From: Plutella xylostella
Taxonomy: Eukaryota; Arthropoda; Insecta; Lepidoptera; Plutellidae
DNA: 64,000 bases
Direction: 5' to 3'
Assembly (NCBI RefSeq): GCF_932276165.1
Contig: NC_063993.1
Coordinates: 11,418,001-11,482,000 of the forward strand
This document shows, one piece after another, positions 1 to 13,700 of the stretch. The notes beneath the pieces were generated by a model. The model saw only the letters and a list, made by a program, of their open reading frames with translations, had not been told where the DNA came from and did no database searches. Each line of letters begins with the position of its first letter. Position 1 is the stretch's first letter. The translations under genes were made by a program, and so were the position numbers.

Positions 1-805
1 TGATGCGACGATCCAGCGTGTTATAGGGACACGTGGGAATTGCGATGCGACTGCCGTATTGTTGATATTGTCACTGTCATCTGGGGTTTCAGTGTGATTG
101 CATTTTGTTGATGAGTTTTGTTTGGGTCCCGTGTCGGGCTTGTTGTATTTTACATGATAGCTGAGCGAAAAATAGTCCCAATACGAAACAAAAATAATTG
201 GTTTTGGGTATGCAATGCTACGTGGTTAGTTTATAGGCTGTGTTTTTATACCGATAGCCAGTTAGTTTGGTGTTGTTCATTCAGATTTAGTAGTTAATAT
301 GATTTTTCGATTTCCTAGCCGATTAATGCTGTATTCAGCCAGAGTTACGCCGGTGTTACGACCATGATCGCAATAGCAGTATAGGTGTGACAAATGCCAT
401 CTAACTATATTCTGTCCATTATATTATTGGTTTTTAGACAGTTCAAATCCCTTACATTTTTGACGACTGCAAAGGAAAACCAACTTTACTTACCAGACAT
501 AAGGAAACGTCAAAAATACAATATCATAGTGGAAGCTCTATAGTAGAATGAGTGAGTTCTATATGTTAAATAATTTTTGTAACGATTTGGGTTTTGTATA
601 CTTACCTGTTATGTTACAACATGTGTGTAAATAAATAAATAATAAATAAATGCGAATCGCGATGTCCGCGCGAGTAAATGATGCGGTCCGGTTTGAATAG
701 AAACATTTTATTATGATCGCAGATTGATGATGTTCAACGCGCATTCGCATTCTATTAGAACGAAGCCTATCAGTGATGCACTAACCCCACCCCTCCCCTG
801 CACAG

Positions 806-930
806 GACGATCCCGCTGGGGCTGCAGCAGATGCTGCTGCGCGGCGCCATGCTGCGCAACACGGCGTGGGTGCACGCCGCCGTCGTGTACACGGGCCACG
901 AGACCAAGCTCATCAACAACTCCACTAAAG
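806..930 (+). CDS. ATP8A: ATP8A exon 1 of window: actuator end, before TM3
   Basis: The acceptor is ctgcacag|G and the donor AAAG|gtaac. One base completes a split codon, then 41 codons and one spare base follow. The reading starts TIPLGLQQMLLRGAMLRNT and contains WVHAAVVYTGHETKL, which matches the conserved LLRGA-LRNT-W-VVYTG-ETKL stretch of P4-ATPases just before TM3. The last 42 nt are repeated 16 times directly downstream, each copy with a donor. Only the donor at 930/931 is productive: use of any later one reads into an in-frame TAA at 978-980. Confidence 0.9.
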
Positions 931-3900
931 GTAACTACACACACGGGCCACGAGACCAAGCTCATCAACAACTCCACTAAAGGTAACTGCACACACGGGC
1001 CACGAGACCAAGCTCATCAACAACTCCACTAAAGGTAACTGCACACACGGGCCACGAGACCAAGCTCATCAACAACTCCACTAAAGGTAACTGCACACAC
1101 GGGCCACGAGACCAAGCTCATCAACAACTCCACTAAAGGTAACTGCACACACGGGCCACGAGACCAAGCTCATCAACAACTCCACTAAAGGTAACTGCAC
1201 ACACGGGCCACGAGACCAAGCTCATCAACAACTCCACTAAAGGTAACTGCACACACGGGCCACGAGACCAAGCTCATCAACAACTCCACTAAAGGTAACT
1301 GCACACACGGGCCACGAGACCAAGCTCATCAACAACTCCACTAAAGGTAACTGCACACACGGGCCACGAGACCAAGCTCATCAACAACTCCACTAAAGGT
1401 AACTACACACACGGGCCACGAGACCAAGCTCATCAACAACTCCACTAAAGGTAACTGCACACACGGGCCACGAGACCAAGCTCATCAACAACTCCACTAA
1501 AGGTAACTGCACACACGGGCCACGAGACCAAGCTCATCAACAACTCCACTAAAGGTAACTGCACACACGGGCCACGAGACCAAGCTCATCAACAACTCCA
1601 CTAAAGGTAACTGCACACACGGGCCACGAGACCAAGCTCATCAACAACTCCACTAAAGGTAACTGCACACACGGGCCACGAGACCAAGCTCATCAACAAC
1701 TCCACTAAAGGTAACTGCACACACGGGCCACGAGACCAAGCTCATCAACAACTCCACTAAAGGTAACTTACATTGTCTTGTCGGTAACATACACTCGAGC
1801 TCACTGAGGGTTTGTCACCGTGTTGATTGAATGAGCATGTCAGATTAGTGCGCCAGATGTATTGTCCGGTCATCTGGGGATTTTCATACACCACGTTTAC
1901 TTGCATTTTCAAAATACATAGTTGTACTTATCGTTAATATGACATGGATAGGAAAGTAACTCTAGAAGCCGTTACATTTAGTCCTATTAGCTTTTGCCCG
2001 CGAGATTCAATCCGATATGAAAGGTTTTGCTCTGGTAGCCCCCTTAGTGTACGCAATGCTTTTCTTGTATTTAATCATGGAGAATAACAGAGGCTTTTTA
2101 CTCAGAGCAGACCGGGAAACATTAGCAGAGCGTAGCTCATAGTAAAATCTCTCTCTCATGAAACTATTGATTTGTGTTTTGACTTAAACTCTTACACTAT
2201 TCTCCCTATAACAGTTCCGTTTCCCCCCCGCAGCCCCTCTAAAGCGGTCGTCCATAGACAAGCAGACGAACACGCACATCCTGATGCTGTTCTTCATCCT
2301 GATTGGTCTGTCGTTGCTGAGCGCGCTGTGCAACGAGATCTGGCTCAGCCGCCGGACGCAGCGCGACTGGTATATCGGCTTGACTGGTGAGTGGCACGTT
2401 TTGTTATACAGGTGTTGCAAACGTGGTATATTAAGACGAAAGGCTGAATAAAGCTTGAATTTCTAGCCCTGTAAATAAATGCCTCGTAAACCCCTCAGCC
2501 AGAGTCAGCCTGATTATGATTGGTGGATATTAAACGCATCCACAGCAGCTTAGCAGCTTATTGGAAAAGCACCCTAGATCGGGGTTAATCGGAATAGCAT
2601 AAAGGGAGATATGGGTAAATGCCTTTTAAAAATACATTAGAATAAAAATTGATTGACACAATTCAAATTGTAATAACGCTAATTAGAATGTTCTGGAGAG
2701 GATATATTTGAAAGTACTTTACTCTAATCCTATTTTTTAATTTATATAACTCTCTTCCATCCAAAGGTTGTCTGGTAGATATTGCTATAAGCAATAAGGC
2801 CGCCTTTTTGTACTGTTGTTATTTTTTAAGTTTTATTTTGTATTGATTCTGTTTTTTTGGTGCAAATAAAGAGGATTGTATTGTATTGTATTGTATTGTA
2901 TTGTATTACTAGTAAATAATCATCCCCTATAAAACATAATTTTGCTGTTGCTCCTAAAGTTTTATTATTCTATCAATCTAACTTCCTCGTTCTTACTTAC
3001 TAATGAATATTTAATATCTTTCTTTTCAGAGGCCCAAAGTCAACACTTCGGGTACAACTTTTTGACGTTTTTAATATTGTACAATAATCTTATACCCATA
3101 TCGCTACAAGTCACCGCTGAAATAGTTAGGTTTTTCCAAGTGAGTATTGTTTTATGATAATTTAACATTTTACTAACTTATTGTTGAATAAATTTTCTTC
3201 TTATTTTATTACACATTTTTTTCCTTGTTGAGTTAGCTGTAAGAATTTGAGGAAAATTTTATAATATCTATAACGGTAACTAGTATTTTTTGGACTGTAC
3301 ACAACATAGGATTTCACTACCCCGACATTCATAAAAATCCAAAACGTCAGTTTAGTCTACTCTAAGGGCCACTTGCACAACCATTTAAATCTAGATTTAG
3401 TGTCAAATCTCTTTTTAAGAAACGTCAGTCCATATCACATTTGACACTAAATCTAGATTTAATATGTTTCTGCAAGTGGCCCAATACCAAACACATCAGT
3501 GTAAAACCTGCAATAATAAATTTTCAACCTTCTCTCCCCAGGCAAAGTTCATAGCGATGGACCGTGAGATGTACCACGAGGCGACCGACACGCCGGCCCT
3601 GGCCAGAACCTCTAACCTCAACGAGGAACTTGGAATGGTGCAGTACATCTTCAGCGACAAGACTGGGACACTGACTTGTAATATTATGCAGTTCAAGCGG
3701 TGCTCTATAGCTGAGGTGAGACGGGTGTGAAATTTGGGGAGATGGTTCTGGTATGTTATTTGGGGAATGTAGATTGTGGTTTCAAGTGCTTGAGATATTA
3801 ATGAAAATAGTGTCTGTAATTTAATTGCATTGTCATGTAGTTCAAACGCTGTCCATTACGAATAATGAATTAAAGCAGGGCATGCCGCGTTTTCAGTACG

Positions 3901-4699
3901 TATAATTTTCTCTCCTATAGCTATTAAATATAAACGAAAACCAGAAAGCTAAACAAATATATAATGACTTAATTTAATTCACAACGAGGAATAAAGCCTG
4001 ACCCTTTATCTACACTATCATTATCTAGGCCAAAGGTTACGCCCTAACTATCCTCTCTACCCGCAGAAAATCTACGAATGCCCGGAGCCCTACGAGCGTC
4101 TCGAAGACACCGCTCTGTACGCGGACCTGCGCGCCGGCGGGGCGCGCGCGAAGGCCATCAGCGAGTTCCTCACCATGCTGGCTGTGTGTCACACGGTGAT
4201 ACCCGAGCCGGGGGGGGAGCTGCAGTATCATGCCGCCTCGCCAGGTAACTAGTGATCTGACTGAGGTAGGTTCCGAACACGAACAGCGAAGCTACTTAAT
4301 GAAGTCTTACAAATATGATAGTTTTCTTCGTAGCGCGAAGGTATCAAGGCTAGGCTTTATTAATTCGCCAGATCAGTGCCCGAGCGCAGCGAGGCTGCTA
4401 AACGTCTTGATTATAAATAATCATATATATAAGTTTGTGTGGTAGCGCAGTTAGAGCTAGCCTTTATCACTGCTTTTACAATGTGTATAGAGATAGATAG
4501 ATAGCTGAGCTGACCATGCAATCAGCTAGTTCCTCACCATGCTGGCTGTTTGTCACACGGTGATACCCGAGCCGGGGGGGGAGCTGCAGTACCATGCCGT
4601 CTCGCCAGGTGAGGCTGCTAAACGACTTGATACTAAATAAACATAGTTTTCATCGCAACGCAGTGAGGGCTAGCGTTTATCACTTCGTTAACAATATAA

Positions 4700-4731
<32 letters not shown>

Positions 4732-7700
4732 AACATTTATTTGACACACTGAACAATAAAAACAGAAACAAAAAAGAAAAAGAATACTACAAAAAATATA
4801 TATAAAAAAACAGAAAATAATACAATACAAACAAACAAGGTTGCTGTCCAGAGCGTCAAAAAGGCACCAGCTCAGCGTGTGCTGTGGCCAGAGAGGCCAC
4901 AGCGCTGGTTTTCAGCTGAATATGAATAAAGATAGATAGAGCTGGCCTAACCATGTCATCAGCGAGTTCCTCACCATGCTGGCCGTGTGCCACACGGTGA
5001 TCCCGGAGCCGGGGGGCGAGCTGCAGTATCATGCCGCCTCGCCAGGTGAGCTCCGAGTGCAGGGAGGCTGATAAAACTGCTGATGCTATATGTATAATTA
5101 TGATAAGTAAGATAAATATTGTAGTTTTCACTGTAGCGCGAAGGCATCAAGGCAAGGCTAGGCTTTATCATTTCTTCTAACATTATAGTTTTCATTGAAG
5201 CGATCACTCTATCGAAGGCTAGACTTTATGACTTCATTAGCGATTTTGAATGCTCAAATGCAATAAACATCAACACGTATTATGTATCTACATTTCCTTA
5301 CAGCATCGCAATGACCACCGTCATGTATTTGAGACGAGTCTCTTTTCCCTTGCTGAAATGCAATAAACGCCAACATATATTCAAACACACACACAAACAG
5401 CCAGCTGAAAATGGGCGCTGTTATCTGAGCACAGTCATGCTAACCTGATGCCTTTTTGACGCTCTAGACAGCAACCTGTTATTCTTAGTCTTGTATTGTA
5501 TTGTTTCCTGTGGTCGTTGTCAATATGTCAACTAAAAATTCCCCTATCTTCACCATCCCCAGACGAACGAGCCCTAGTCCTGGGAGCAGCTCAGTTCGGC
5601 TACGTGTTCGCGACACGCACGCCCACGCGCGTGGAAGTGGTGACCCCGACCGGGCGGGAGGTGTTCGAGGTGCTCAATGTTATAGACTTCACGTCGACGA
5701 GGAAGCGGATGTCGGTTATTGTGAGGAATGAGGCTGGTGAGTGGGGCTTGTTCTGGGTATCTAATAAGAGTGCAAATTTAGCGCCCGACCCTGTTTAAAA
5801 GATAATTATTTGATCTCAACTTGTCAATTTGAAAGAACGTTATCATAAGCCTATCCACTGCAGGTCAACAGCAACTCGTAAGGAGCGACACAATACTCTT
5901 TGGTCTTACTCATTCAGCTACTATCGGCTATCTGTCTAAGGTCATCGATCCAGCTGGTCGGAAAACTTCCTACGTTTGCCTGTTCGTGGTCTCCATTCGA
6001 GAATTCGTCTATCTTAAATAAATAAACTTTATTTTTTTCTGGTGCAGTAAAAATACACAAAAACCTTACGAAGCCGGAGATTCGATGTTGAGGACAGAGT
6101 TGAGGCTGAGTTACTGAGGCAGTAGACTATTATTGCTCTGATGTTTACTACGTCAAATCTGTAACCCGGTCTTGCATATTTTATCTTGATTAAAAAAGCC
6201 TTTGACCAGAATTATAAAACCAAGCTGGCCAATTAAAACATAACCCCATGCTTCCATTCCAGGCAAGATAAAGCTATACTGCAAGGGCGCGGACACGGTC
6301 ATCTATCAACGTCTAGCGGGGGGCGGCGACTCGGCGCCCTACGCCGCGTCCACGCTGGCGCATCTCGAGGCCTTCGCCACGGAGGGGCTGCGCACGCTCG
6401 TGTTCGCTTATGCTGATATCAGGGAGCAGGATTATGTGGTTAGAATATTGTTTAGAAATAAAAAAAGTCAATTTGGTGGTAATAAAGGATATAAGCTGAA
6501 AGGCATAACACAAGAAGTCTTCGTTGGACAAAAGTTGATCACAATTTTATTACGAGCTCGGTTAATCAAAGGAGTACTATACCACTTTTGCGACCGCACG
6601 TATCATTATTATTTTCTCTATGATTCTCCGTCTACTGAACGAAAGTCGTGGTGGCCTCGCAGCGGCGGCGACAAAGAAGCGCGCCTTCCCTAGGTTTTCT
6701 ATATGCGTGATGACTGAAGAAGTCGAGGCGGAGGCGCCGGTGCTGCGGAGAATTGACCTGTCTTCGGGAATTTCATCCATAAAATGCACCCTTTAAAGAT
6801 TCTATGCAAATCTCAATGCATTTGTTAGTCGTATACCTCGAAATCAAAAAATCTTTGTAGCTTTTCACCTATTCGCATTTCGCCGCGATATCAAAATTTC
6901 TGAATAGATTTTTATTCTTGTAGTATAATTTTTGATCGTTACTTACAATTGTCTGAAAAATACATAGTAGATTTACTTTCCTGCCTGTCTTCACTGTAGT
7001 AGCTTTTCACCTTGATAGATATGACTGTGTTTGTAATGCGTTAAGTATTACATATCGCGATATTTCTTTTATTGTATTGTATTGTATTGTGATTGTATTG
7101 TGCGATGGAGCGTACTATACTTGGTGTACGAAGGATAGACCGAATCCGGAACACCACGCTACGCTCCTCGACTCGTATCACTGATGTGGGCGCACATACT
7201 GCGAAGCTGAAGTGGGCCTGGGCAGGCCACGTCTGTCGCATGCACCCGGACCGGTGGGCCAGAATTGTCACCGAGTGGGTGCCCAGTGATGGACGTCGGC
7301 GACGCGGAAGACCCAGGCGGAGATGGCGGGACGACCTCGACAGGTTTTTGCCTCAATGGCCGAAGGAAGCACATGATCGGGAACGGTGGTCAATTTATAA
7401 GGAGGCCTTTGCCCAGCAGTGGGACACGACACAGGCTGCATAAAAAAAAAAAAAAATTGTATTGTATTTATTATTCATAATATTCATTACATGTCAGGGA
7501 AAAAATAAATAAAATAATAATAATATAAAAAATTAAGTCATACCTAAACTAAAATTAAATACTAAAATAACATTTAAATGTACGTAGTAGTACAAAAATT
7601 CAAATACTAATAGATAGTCAATGGTAAATTATACAATAATAAAATGTCAAGAATAAAAAATTTAAAAGAATATACATGTCAGTAGTTATAAGTAAAGAAT

Positions 7701-10700
7701 ACAAAAAATCAAATATAATTTAAGTCTTCCTGCTAATGAATTCACCCACAGTGTAGAAGGCGTGCTGGACAAGCCACCTTTTTAGACATTGTTTAAAAGC
7801 TGGCAGTGACGGCGCATCCTTGATCTCAGTAGGTAAAGCGTTGTACACCTCCGGGCCACACACGTGCACGGACTGCGCGCACCTCGCCAGCCGGTGCCGG
7901 ACGGCGAGCAGCTGCCCCGCGCGTCTGGCTCTTTGGCTTTGCTTGTACAACTGCAGATTTTTCCTGACAAACAAGGCTACCTGCAGTATGTACAAGGAGG
8001 GTACCGTCAGCAGATTGAGCGCGATGAAATGGTCACGTGCCGACTCATCGCATCGTACTCGGGCTATAGCACGCACTGCTCTTTTCTGCATGACGAATAC
8101 CCTGTGCCAGTCAGCCGCGCGGCCCCACAGCTCGATCCCATATGTGAGGAGAGACTGGATCGTGGCAAAGTAGCACGATCTCACCACCTCACTCGGGACG
8201 GTGGCTGCGAGCCGCGACAACGCGAAGCACGCGCCCCCGAGTCGGCCGCACAGCCAGTCGATGTGCGCATCCCAGAACAGGCCGCTGTCCAGTCTGAACC
8301 CTAGAAAGCAGGTCTCATTGACTTGCGACAAGGTCTCGTTCTCAAGTGTCACCTGGAGTGGGCGACCGCGCCTACCTGCCAGGTTAAAGTGCAGCAGGTG
8401 AGTTTTCTTCGGATTTAAGGCTAAGCCATTGATCCGAAACCATTTAGCAAGCTGCCCGGCAACTACACACAGCCGCTCCTCCAGGTCTTCGACTGAGCTT
8501 CCAGTGACAGTCGCTGCAACGTCGTCAGCGTACATCGTCACGTGAGCGTCAGGTATGGAATCAGGTAGGTCATTCATCAGTAGGGAAAATATAATGTTGG
8601 AGACCGACGAACCTTGCGGAACCCCGATCTCAGTTCCCATCTCGAGTGACCTAACCAGCCCTCTCTCTCCCACCACAACTTGTTGTCTATCTGACATGAA
8701 GTCGCTAAGGAGATTGAGGGCAGGTCCCCTGACCCCATAGTGCTCCAGTTTGGCCGTGACGATGGAGTGATCGGCCACATCAAAAGCTTTCGACAGGTCG
8801 CAGCATAGGACAGCGACATGCCGGTTAGCGTCGCGCGCGCGCAGCACCTGCCACACCACCTCGCGCGTCAGGTCCGTGGTGGACCGGCCCGCTCGGTACG
8901 CGTACTGCCGCTCGGTCAGCACGTCCGCGTCGTTGAGGAACTCCGTGAGCCGCGCGCTGATGCCGCTCTCTAGAACTTTTGCAGGAGCTGGGATAATAGC
9001 AACAGGCCGATACGCGTTCCCGTCCTCCTTTTTCCCTTTGCCCTTAAAGATTGGTGAAATTTTTACGCGCTTAAGGGACACGGGATATATCCCCTCGCGT
9101 ATGCATCGGTTATAGAGAGCAGCCAGCGTGGTACAGACCGACGGTGCGATCAGTCTCATTAGGTCGCAGGACATATCATAAATATCTTTACTCGGTTTAG
9201 GTGGAATCAGCCTAGTAATGATAATATGGACTTCCCGCGGCGTAAAGAGCCTGAACCGCAGAGATCGGTCTAGTGGGCGGCGCACGGAGCCCAACATCGC
9301 ACGGGACATCAGGAGGTCTGCCTTTGGGGCGTTGCACTCGGTGGCGGCCTCAACAAAACGCTTGTTCATTGCGGTGAGGAGCTCCACTTTTGAGGCGTAT
9401 TTGCACCCCTCTGGCGTCTTCACAAGGTCCGTGAAGTCGACCGAGGTCCGAGAATGGCGTCCTAGTTCCTCATTCACTACTTGCCACATCGCCTTGCACT
9501 TATTTTCACTGTCACTAATTTTGTTAGACAAATGACTCGTCCGTTCACGTGTCAACATTATTTTGTATTTGTCAGTGTAAATATTCACCAGCCTATGAAG
9601 GTCTGGGTCGTCAAGTTTTGAGTTTAGCTCCAGCAAGTCAAAAATAGTTCTCTTTGTGTTGAGTATTTCCTCTGAAACCCATTGATCACACTGTGCTCGT
9701 ATAGTCGTGGTACGTAGAGGAAAGCATATTTGAATTTTATTGTATAGGGTGTTAATTATGCTTTTGGCATCATCGTCCACGCTTCTGATTGGACAGGTGT
9801 AAAAGGCCTGCCAATCTACGCTTTCGACTGATGCGACAAAAGTCATTTTATTCGCGCGAGTCATTTGTCTAGTGGTGACAGTGGCTGGCGCGGGACAGGC
9901 GGGCACGCAGTCGAGTTGCGCGCGCACGGCGAGGTGGTCGCCGACGTGCGTGGTGACGGGCGCGGCGCGGGCGGAGGCGCCGGCGCCGCGCCACACGTAC
10001 ACATGGTCCAGCGAGGTGCGGGATGCGCCGTGCACGCGAGTAGGGAAGTCCACAACGTTCACCAGGTCATGAGCATACAGGATGTCTGTCAGCTTTTTGG
10101 TGTTGGGAGACGTCACTAAGGTGTCAATATTGAAGTCGCCAACTATAATTATGTTTCTAAAATTTAACTCGACTATTTTATCCAACACGTTCTCAAACAC
10201 AGGGAAGAATTCATTGCAGTGCGTCAAATTGGACCTATAAATACACGCAATCAATAACTCAAAATCAATTAATTTTATAGCAGATACTTCGCACACTTGT
10301 TCTACGGATAGTTCACATACTACGTCTATTGAGGCAATTTTATTAATATTATTTTTAACATATAAACATGTACCTCCGTGCTCAACAGTAGTACGACAGT
10401 ATGAGGATGCTAGTTTGTAATTTAAAATTGTCGTAGATTTTAAGTTATCAGTAGTTAGCCAGTGTTCACTGATGGCCAACACATCGCACTGTAGGTCCTG
10501 CAGGAGCAGCGCTTCCAGGCGCTTCGTCTTGTTGTTGAGCGACTGCGCGTTCTGGTGAGTCACCGTGAAGGCCCGCCGCGGCGCGGGGGGCGACGCGGGG
10601 GGCGGCGCGGGGACGCTGCTGTCGTCACGATGATGTTCGGGTTTACTTGGTGGGGGTGGTGCTGGCCCGCTCGCTCGGTCGGGCGCGCACGAGAAACCAG

Positions 10701-13700
10701 TCCGAATAACGCACGCCCGGGGGCCACACAGCGGGCGTGTTGACTCGGTCGTAGCAGCTTTCTGGTATGCCAATTATAAAAGATGCGTGTCGGTCAGTTT
10801 TTATTTGTCTTTTTTGAACAAAATATTCGTTTGATTTGTTTATTTTATTAAGGAATTTTCTTATATTATCCTCAGTTGTGTCTGGTTTAAATGACCAAGC
10901 CTGAATATATTTCAACCGCTCGACAGTCTGTAAGTCTAGATCCTCCTTTCCTGCACCCGAGAAGATTTTACGCGACTTAGTTTGAACTCGCGATTTTTTA
11001 TGAGTGACCATCTTCCATTCGCTGTCGCTAGAAATTGTCGCTAGTTTCGGGGCCGCCTCCTGTACAGCTGACGATGACGTCGGATTGTCTTCGGTAGCCA
11101 CTCGGGAAGTCTCGGGTAGCTTCGATGAAGAATTTGTTGGTACCCGCGGCTGGGACACGAACAGGGTCTTCTTCGCTTGCTTTTTAGCGCTAAGTGCCAA
11201 ACCTGCGTTCAGCCGAGCTTGTCGGACGGGGCGCTGCAGCGCTGCCGGCGGCGGCGCGGCCTGCTCGGGCGTCAGCTGGCGGGTAGCGGTCAACGACATC
11301 TCTGACGTCACAGAATTGAGCCGGGCAATCAGCTGAGATTGATTAGTGATAATCGTAGATTGCTCACCGATCCGTGCTTCTAGTGAACTGACTTTAGCTA
11401 TCAGTGTGTCCAGTGTTTTCTGCCACTCACTTATCACTGTTTCAAGACGCTTAGCCATAGTTTTCTTATTTTCAAAGTAAAAACAATCACAGCAAGTACT
11501 TTCCGTTGCAAGAGCGAGAGAGAGACTTAAGCACTATACTATACCTCTACAGCTAGTGTACGTCTGTAACAGGGCGAACGTTAATATCTTTATTTGGTTA
11601 TCTATCAATTACACTCCAGTGGTATAACTAATTTACGGTTAACACAATACACTACACTACAACAATATGCGACCCAAATAAGATGCGGCTAAAAATACTT
11701 ACTTGCTATTCAAAATATATGCAGCTTAGTAAATAAGCTATTGATAATATATGCTACATCAAAATTTGCTACTGTTGTAAAAATCTGTTAAAAATATATG
11801 CTAGTAACAAAATATACTACCAATATTATACGCTACAACAAAAAACGCTATCGCGGTGAAATGCGAATAGGTGAAAAGCTACAAGGATTTTTGGATTTCG
11901 AGGTATACGACACTAACAAATGTCTCAATTTCAATATTCACTTGTACTCATCTCTGTTACTCAGGAATGGGCCTCAACGTACCACAAGGCATCGATCGCG
12001 ATCCAGCACCGCGAGCAGAAGCTGGACTCGGCCGCGGCGCTGGTGGAGCGCGGGCTCGCGCTGCTGGGCGCCACCGCCATCGAGGACAAGCTGCAGGTAC
12101 ATGTGGCTTATAATACATACATGACATACACTCAGACATAATGATGTCCATTCTGAGGAAACAAAATGAAATTTGAGAAATATAAAACAAAAAAAAAGGT
12201 GAAAATTTATATATAAAATCGAATTTAAAACAAAAAGATTCTAACAGCACTAAAATTTTAACTTGAATTTGTGCTATCAGAATCGACATAATTATACTCA
12301 CTCGCAAGTGAGGCGGTTTTCGCTGTACATTTGCACCCACGGGACAGGTCGCGCGCCGTATTGGAATGAGTACTATGGTAAAAACTATGAATGCTACATT
12401 GATTACGTTTACAAATGTATTTCTATTTTAATTGTATGTTAAGAAGAATACTTTGAAATCCACCATCTTAACTAAACATTTCCCTCTTACCTCCACAGGA
12501 CGGCGTCCCAGAAACCATCGCTTCTCTCCTAAAAGCCAACATCCACGTGTGGGTGTTAACTGGAGACAAGCAAGAGACGGCCATCAACATCGCGCATTCA
12601 GCCCGGCTCGTGCACGCCACCATGCCGCTCATCATACTGAACGAGGACAGTCTGGACGTGAGTGTGCACTTGTAGCTGCGGATAGCGCACTCGTGTAGCT
12701 ACAGGAGACAAGCATGAGACATGAGTTGTGTGAAGTTGTGGTGGCGAATAGCGCACTTGTGTGTTGCTAGTTGGAGGTTTTGTAATTGCGAACAGTACAC
12801 TCAACTGTTTCTCAATAGTGTTGGTCAACACACTACAAGAAAATCTGCAAAGTTTAGCTACTTCATGTATCGCTTTGTAATAATTGTATGTTTATAACCC
12901 GCAGGGCACGCGCGACAACATATCCCGTCACACGACAGACTTCGGCAGCAACCTGCGGCAACAAAACGACGTGGCGCTAGTCGTCGACGGCAAGACGCTC
13001 AAGTACGCGATGGGCTGCGACCTCAAGAAGGACTTTCTGGATCTGTGTCTCAGTTGTAAAGTCGTCGTGTGCTGTCGGGTGTCGCCGATACAGAAGGCTG
13101 AGGTGGGTGTGCTGTTTGTTGAAATTAATTTTGAATTCAGGTTTAGGATTTGTGGTTGTAGTGCGTGGTTGCAAAATAATTCACGTACTGATTACCATTT
13201 TGGACAATGACCTGAATATCTTTGAAACCATCCCGTCCCGTATCAACATAACAATACTTACCATATCATATCTAGAAAAGGACACCAAGCGAGCAGTGAA
13301 AAGTCGCATCGTAGCGATATACGGACAGCATCGAGCTACACAAATTCGCGTTTACTCTCCAATGGTTAAATAGCATCCCACAAAGCCCTTTGACTCCTGA
13401 AATATAGCTATTAGCGTATACAACGTTTATAACTCTGTGCTTAGTTAAATAAACTACAATTTGTATCCTCCCCAGGTAGTAGACATGGTCTCCGTGGCCA
13501 CAGGAGCCGTGACCCTGGCCATCGGCGACGGCGCCAACGACGTGGCGATGATCCAGCGCGCCAGCGTCGGCGTCGGCATCTCGGGCCTCGAGGGGCTGCA
13601 GGCCGTGTGTGCCAGCGACTACAGTATTGCGCAGGTGAGGATATGTATCTACATATATGTAGGTAGTTTACTACAACGACGTGGCGATTATCCAGCGAGC

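Larger units (their letters stand above)
7457..11600 (-). mobile_element. CR1/Jockey-like LINE, antisense, near complete
   Basis: Two overlapping ORFs, an ATTGT-type tail at the left end (read on the minus strand as ACAAT repeats) and an AT-rich 3' UTR (about 7470-7719) define a LINE in reverse orientation in intron 7. The 5' end is not sharply defined; it probably lies at about 11560-11700. Both ORFs are uninterrupted, so this copy is young or conserved. Confidence 0.88.
6439..11964 (+). other. Intron 7 (5.5 kb), filled by antisense LINE
   Basis: This intron separates exon 7 (ends DYV) from exon 8 (starts EWASTYHKAS). It holds two inverted arms of about 70 bp, an RTE tail fragment and a near-complete LINE in reverse orientation. 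The stretch 6439-6825 shows nothing I recognise. Confidence 0.85.

Noticed and set aside
724..1032. Open frames of about 100 codons at the start of the array, both strands
   Set aside because: They are off-frame or antisense to the ATP8A exon and the minisatellite.
931..1762. Regular 52-bp repeats as a CRISPR array
   Set aside because: There are no spacers: whole units are identical and derive from the adjoining exon end.
5496..5798. ORF reading from intron through exon 6 into the next intron
   Set aside because: Splice sites and family match limit the coding part to 5563-5736.
6313..6693. Extension of exon 7 past 6438 as one long exon
   Set aside because: The continuation does not match the family, whereas EWASTYHKAS at 11965 does, in phase.
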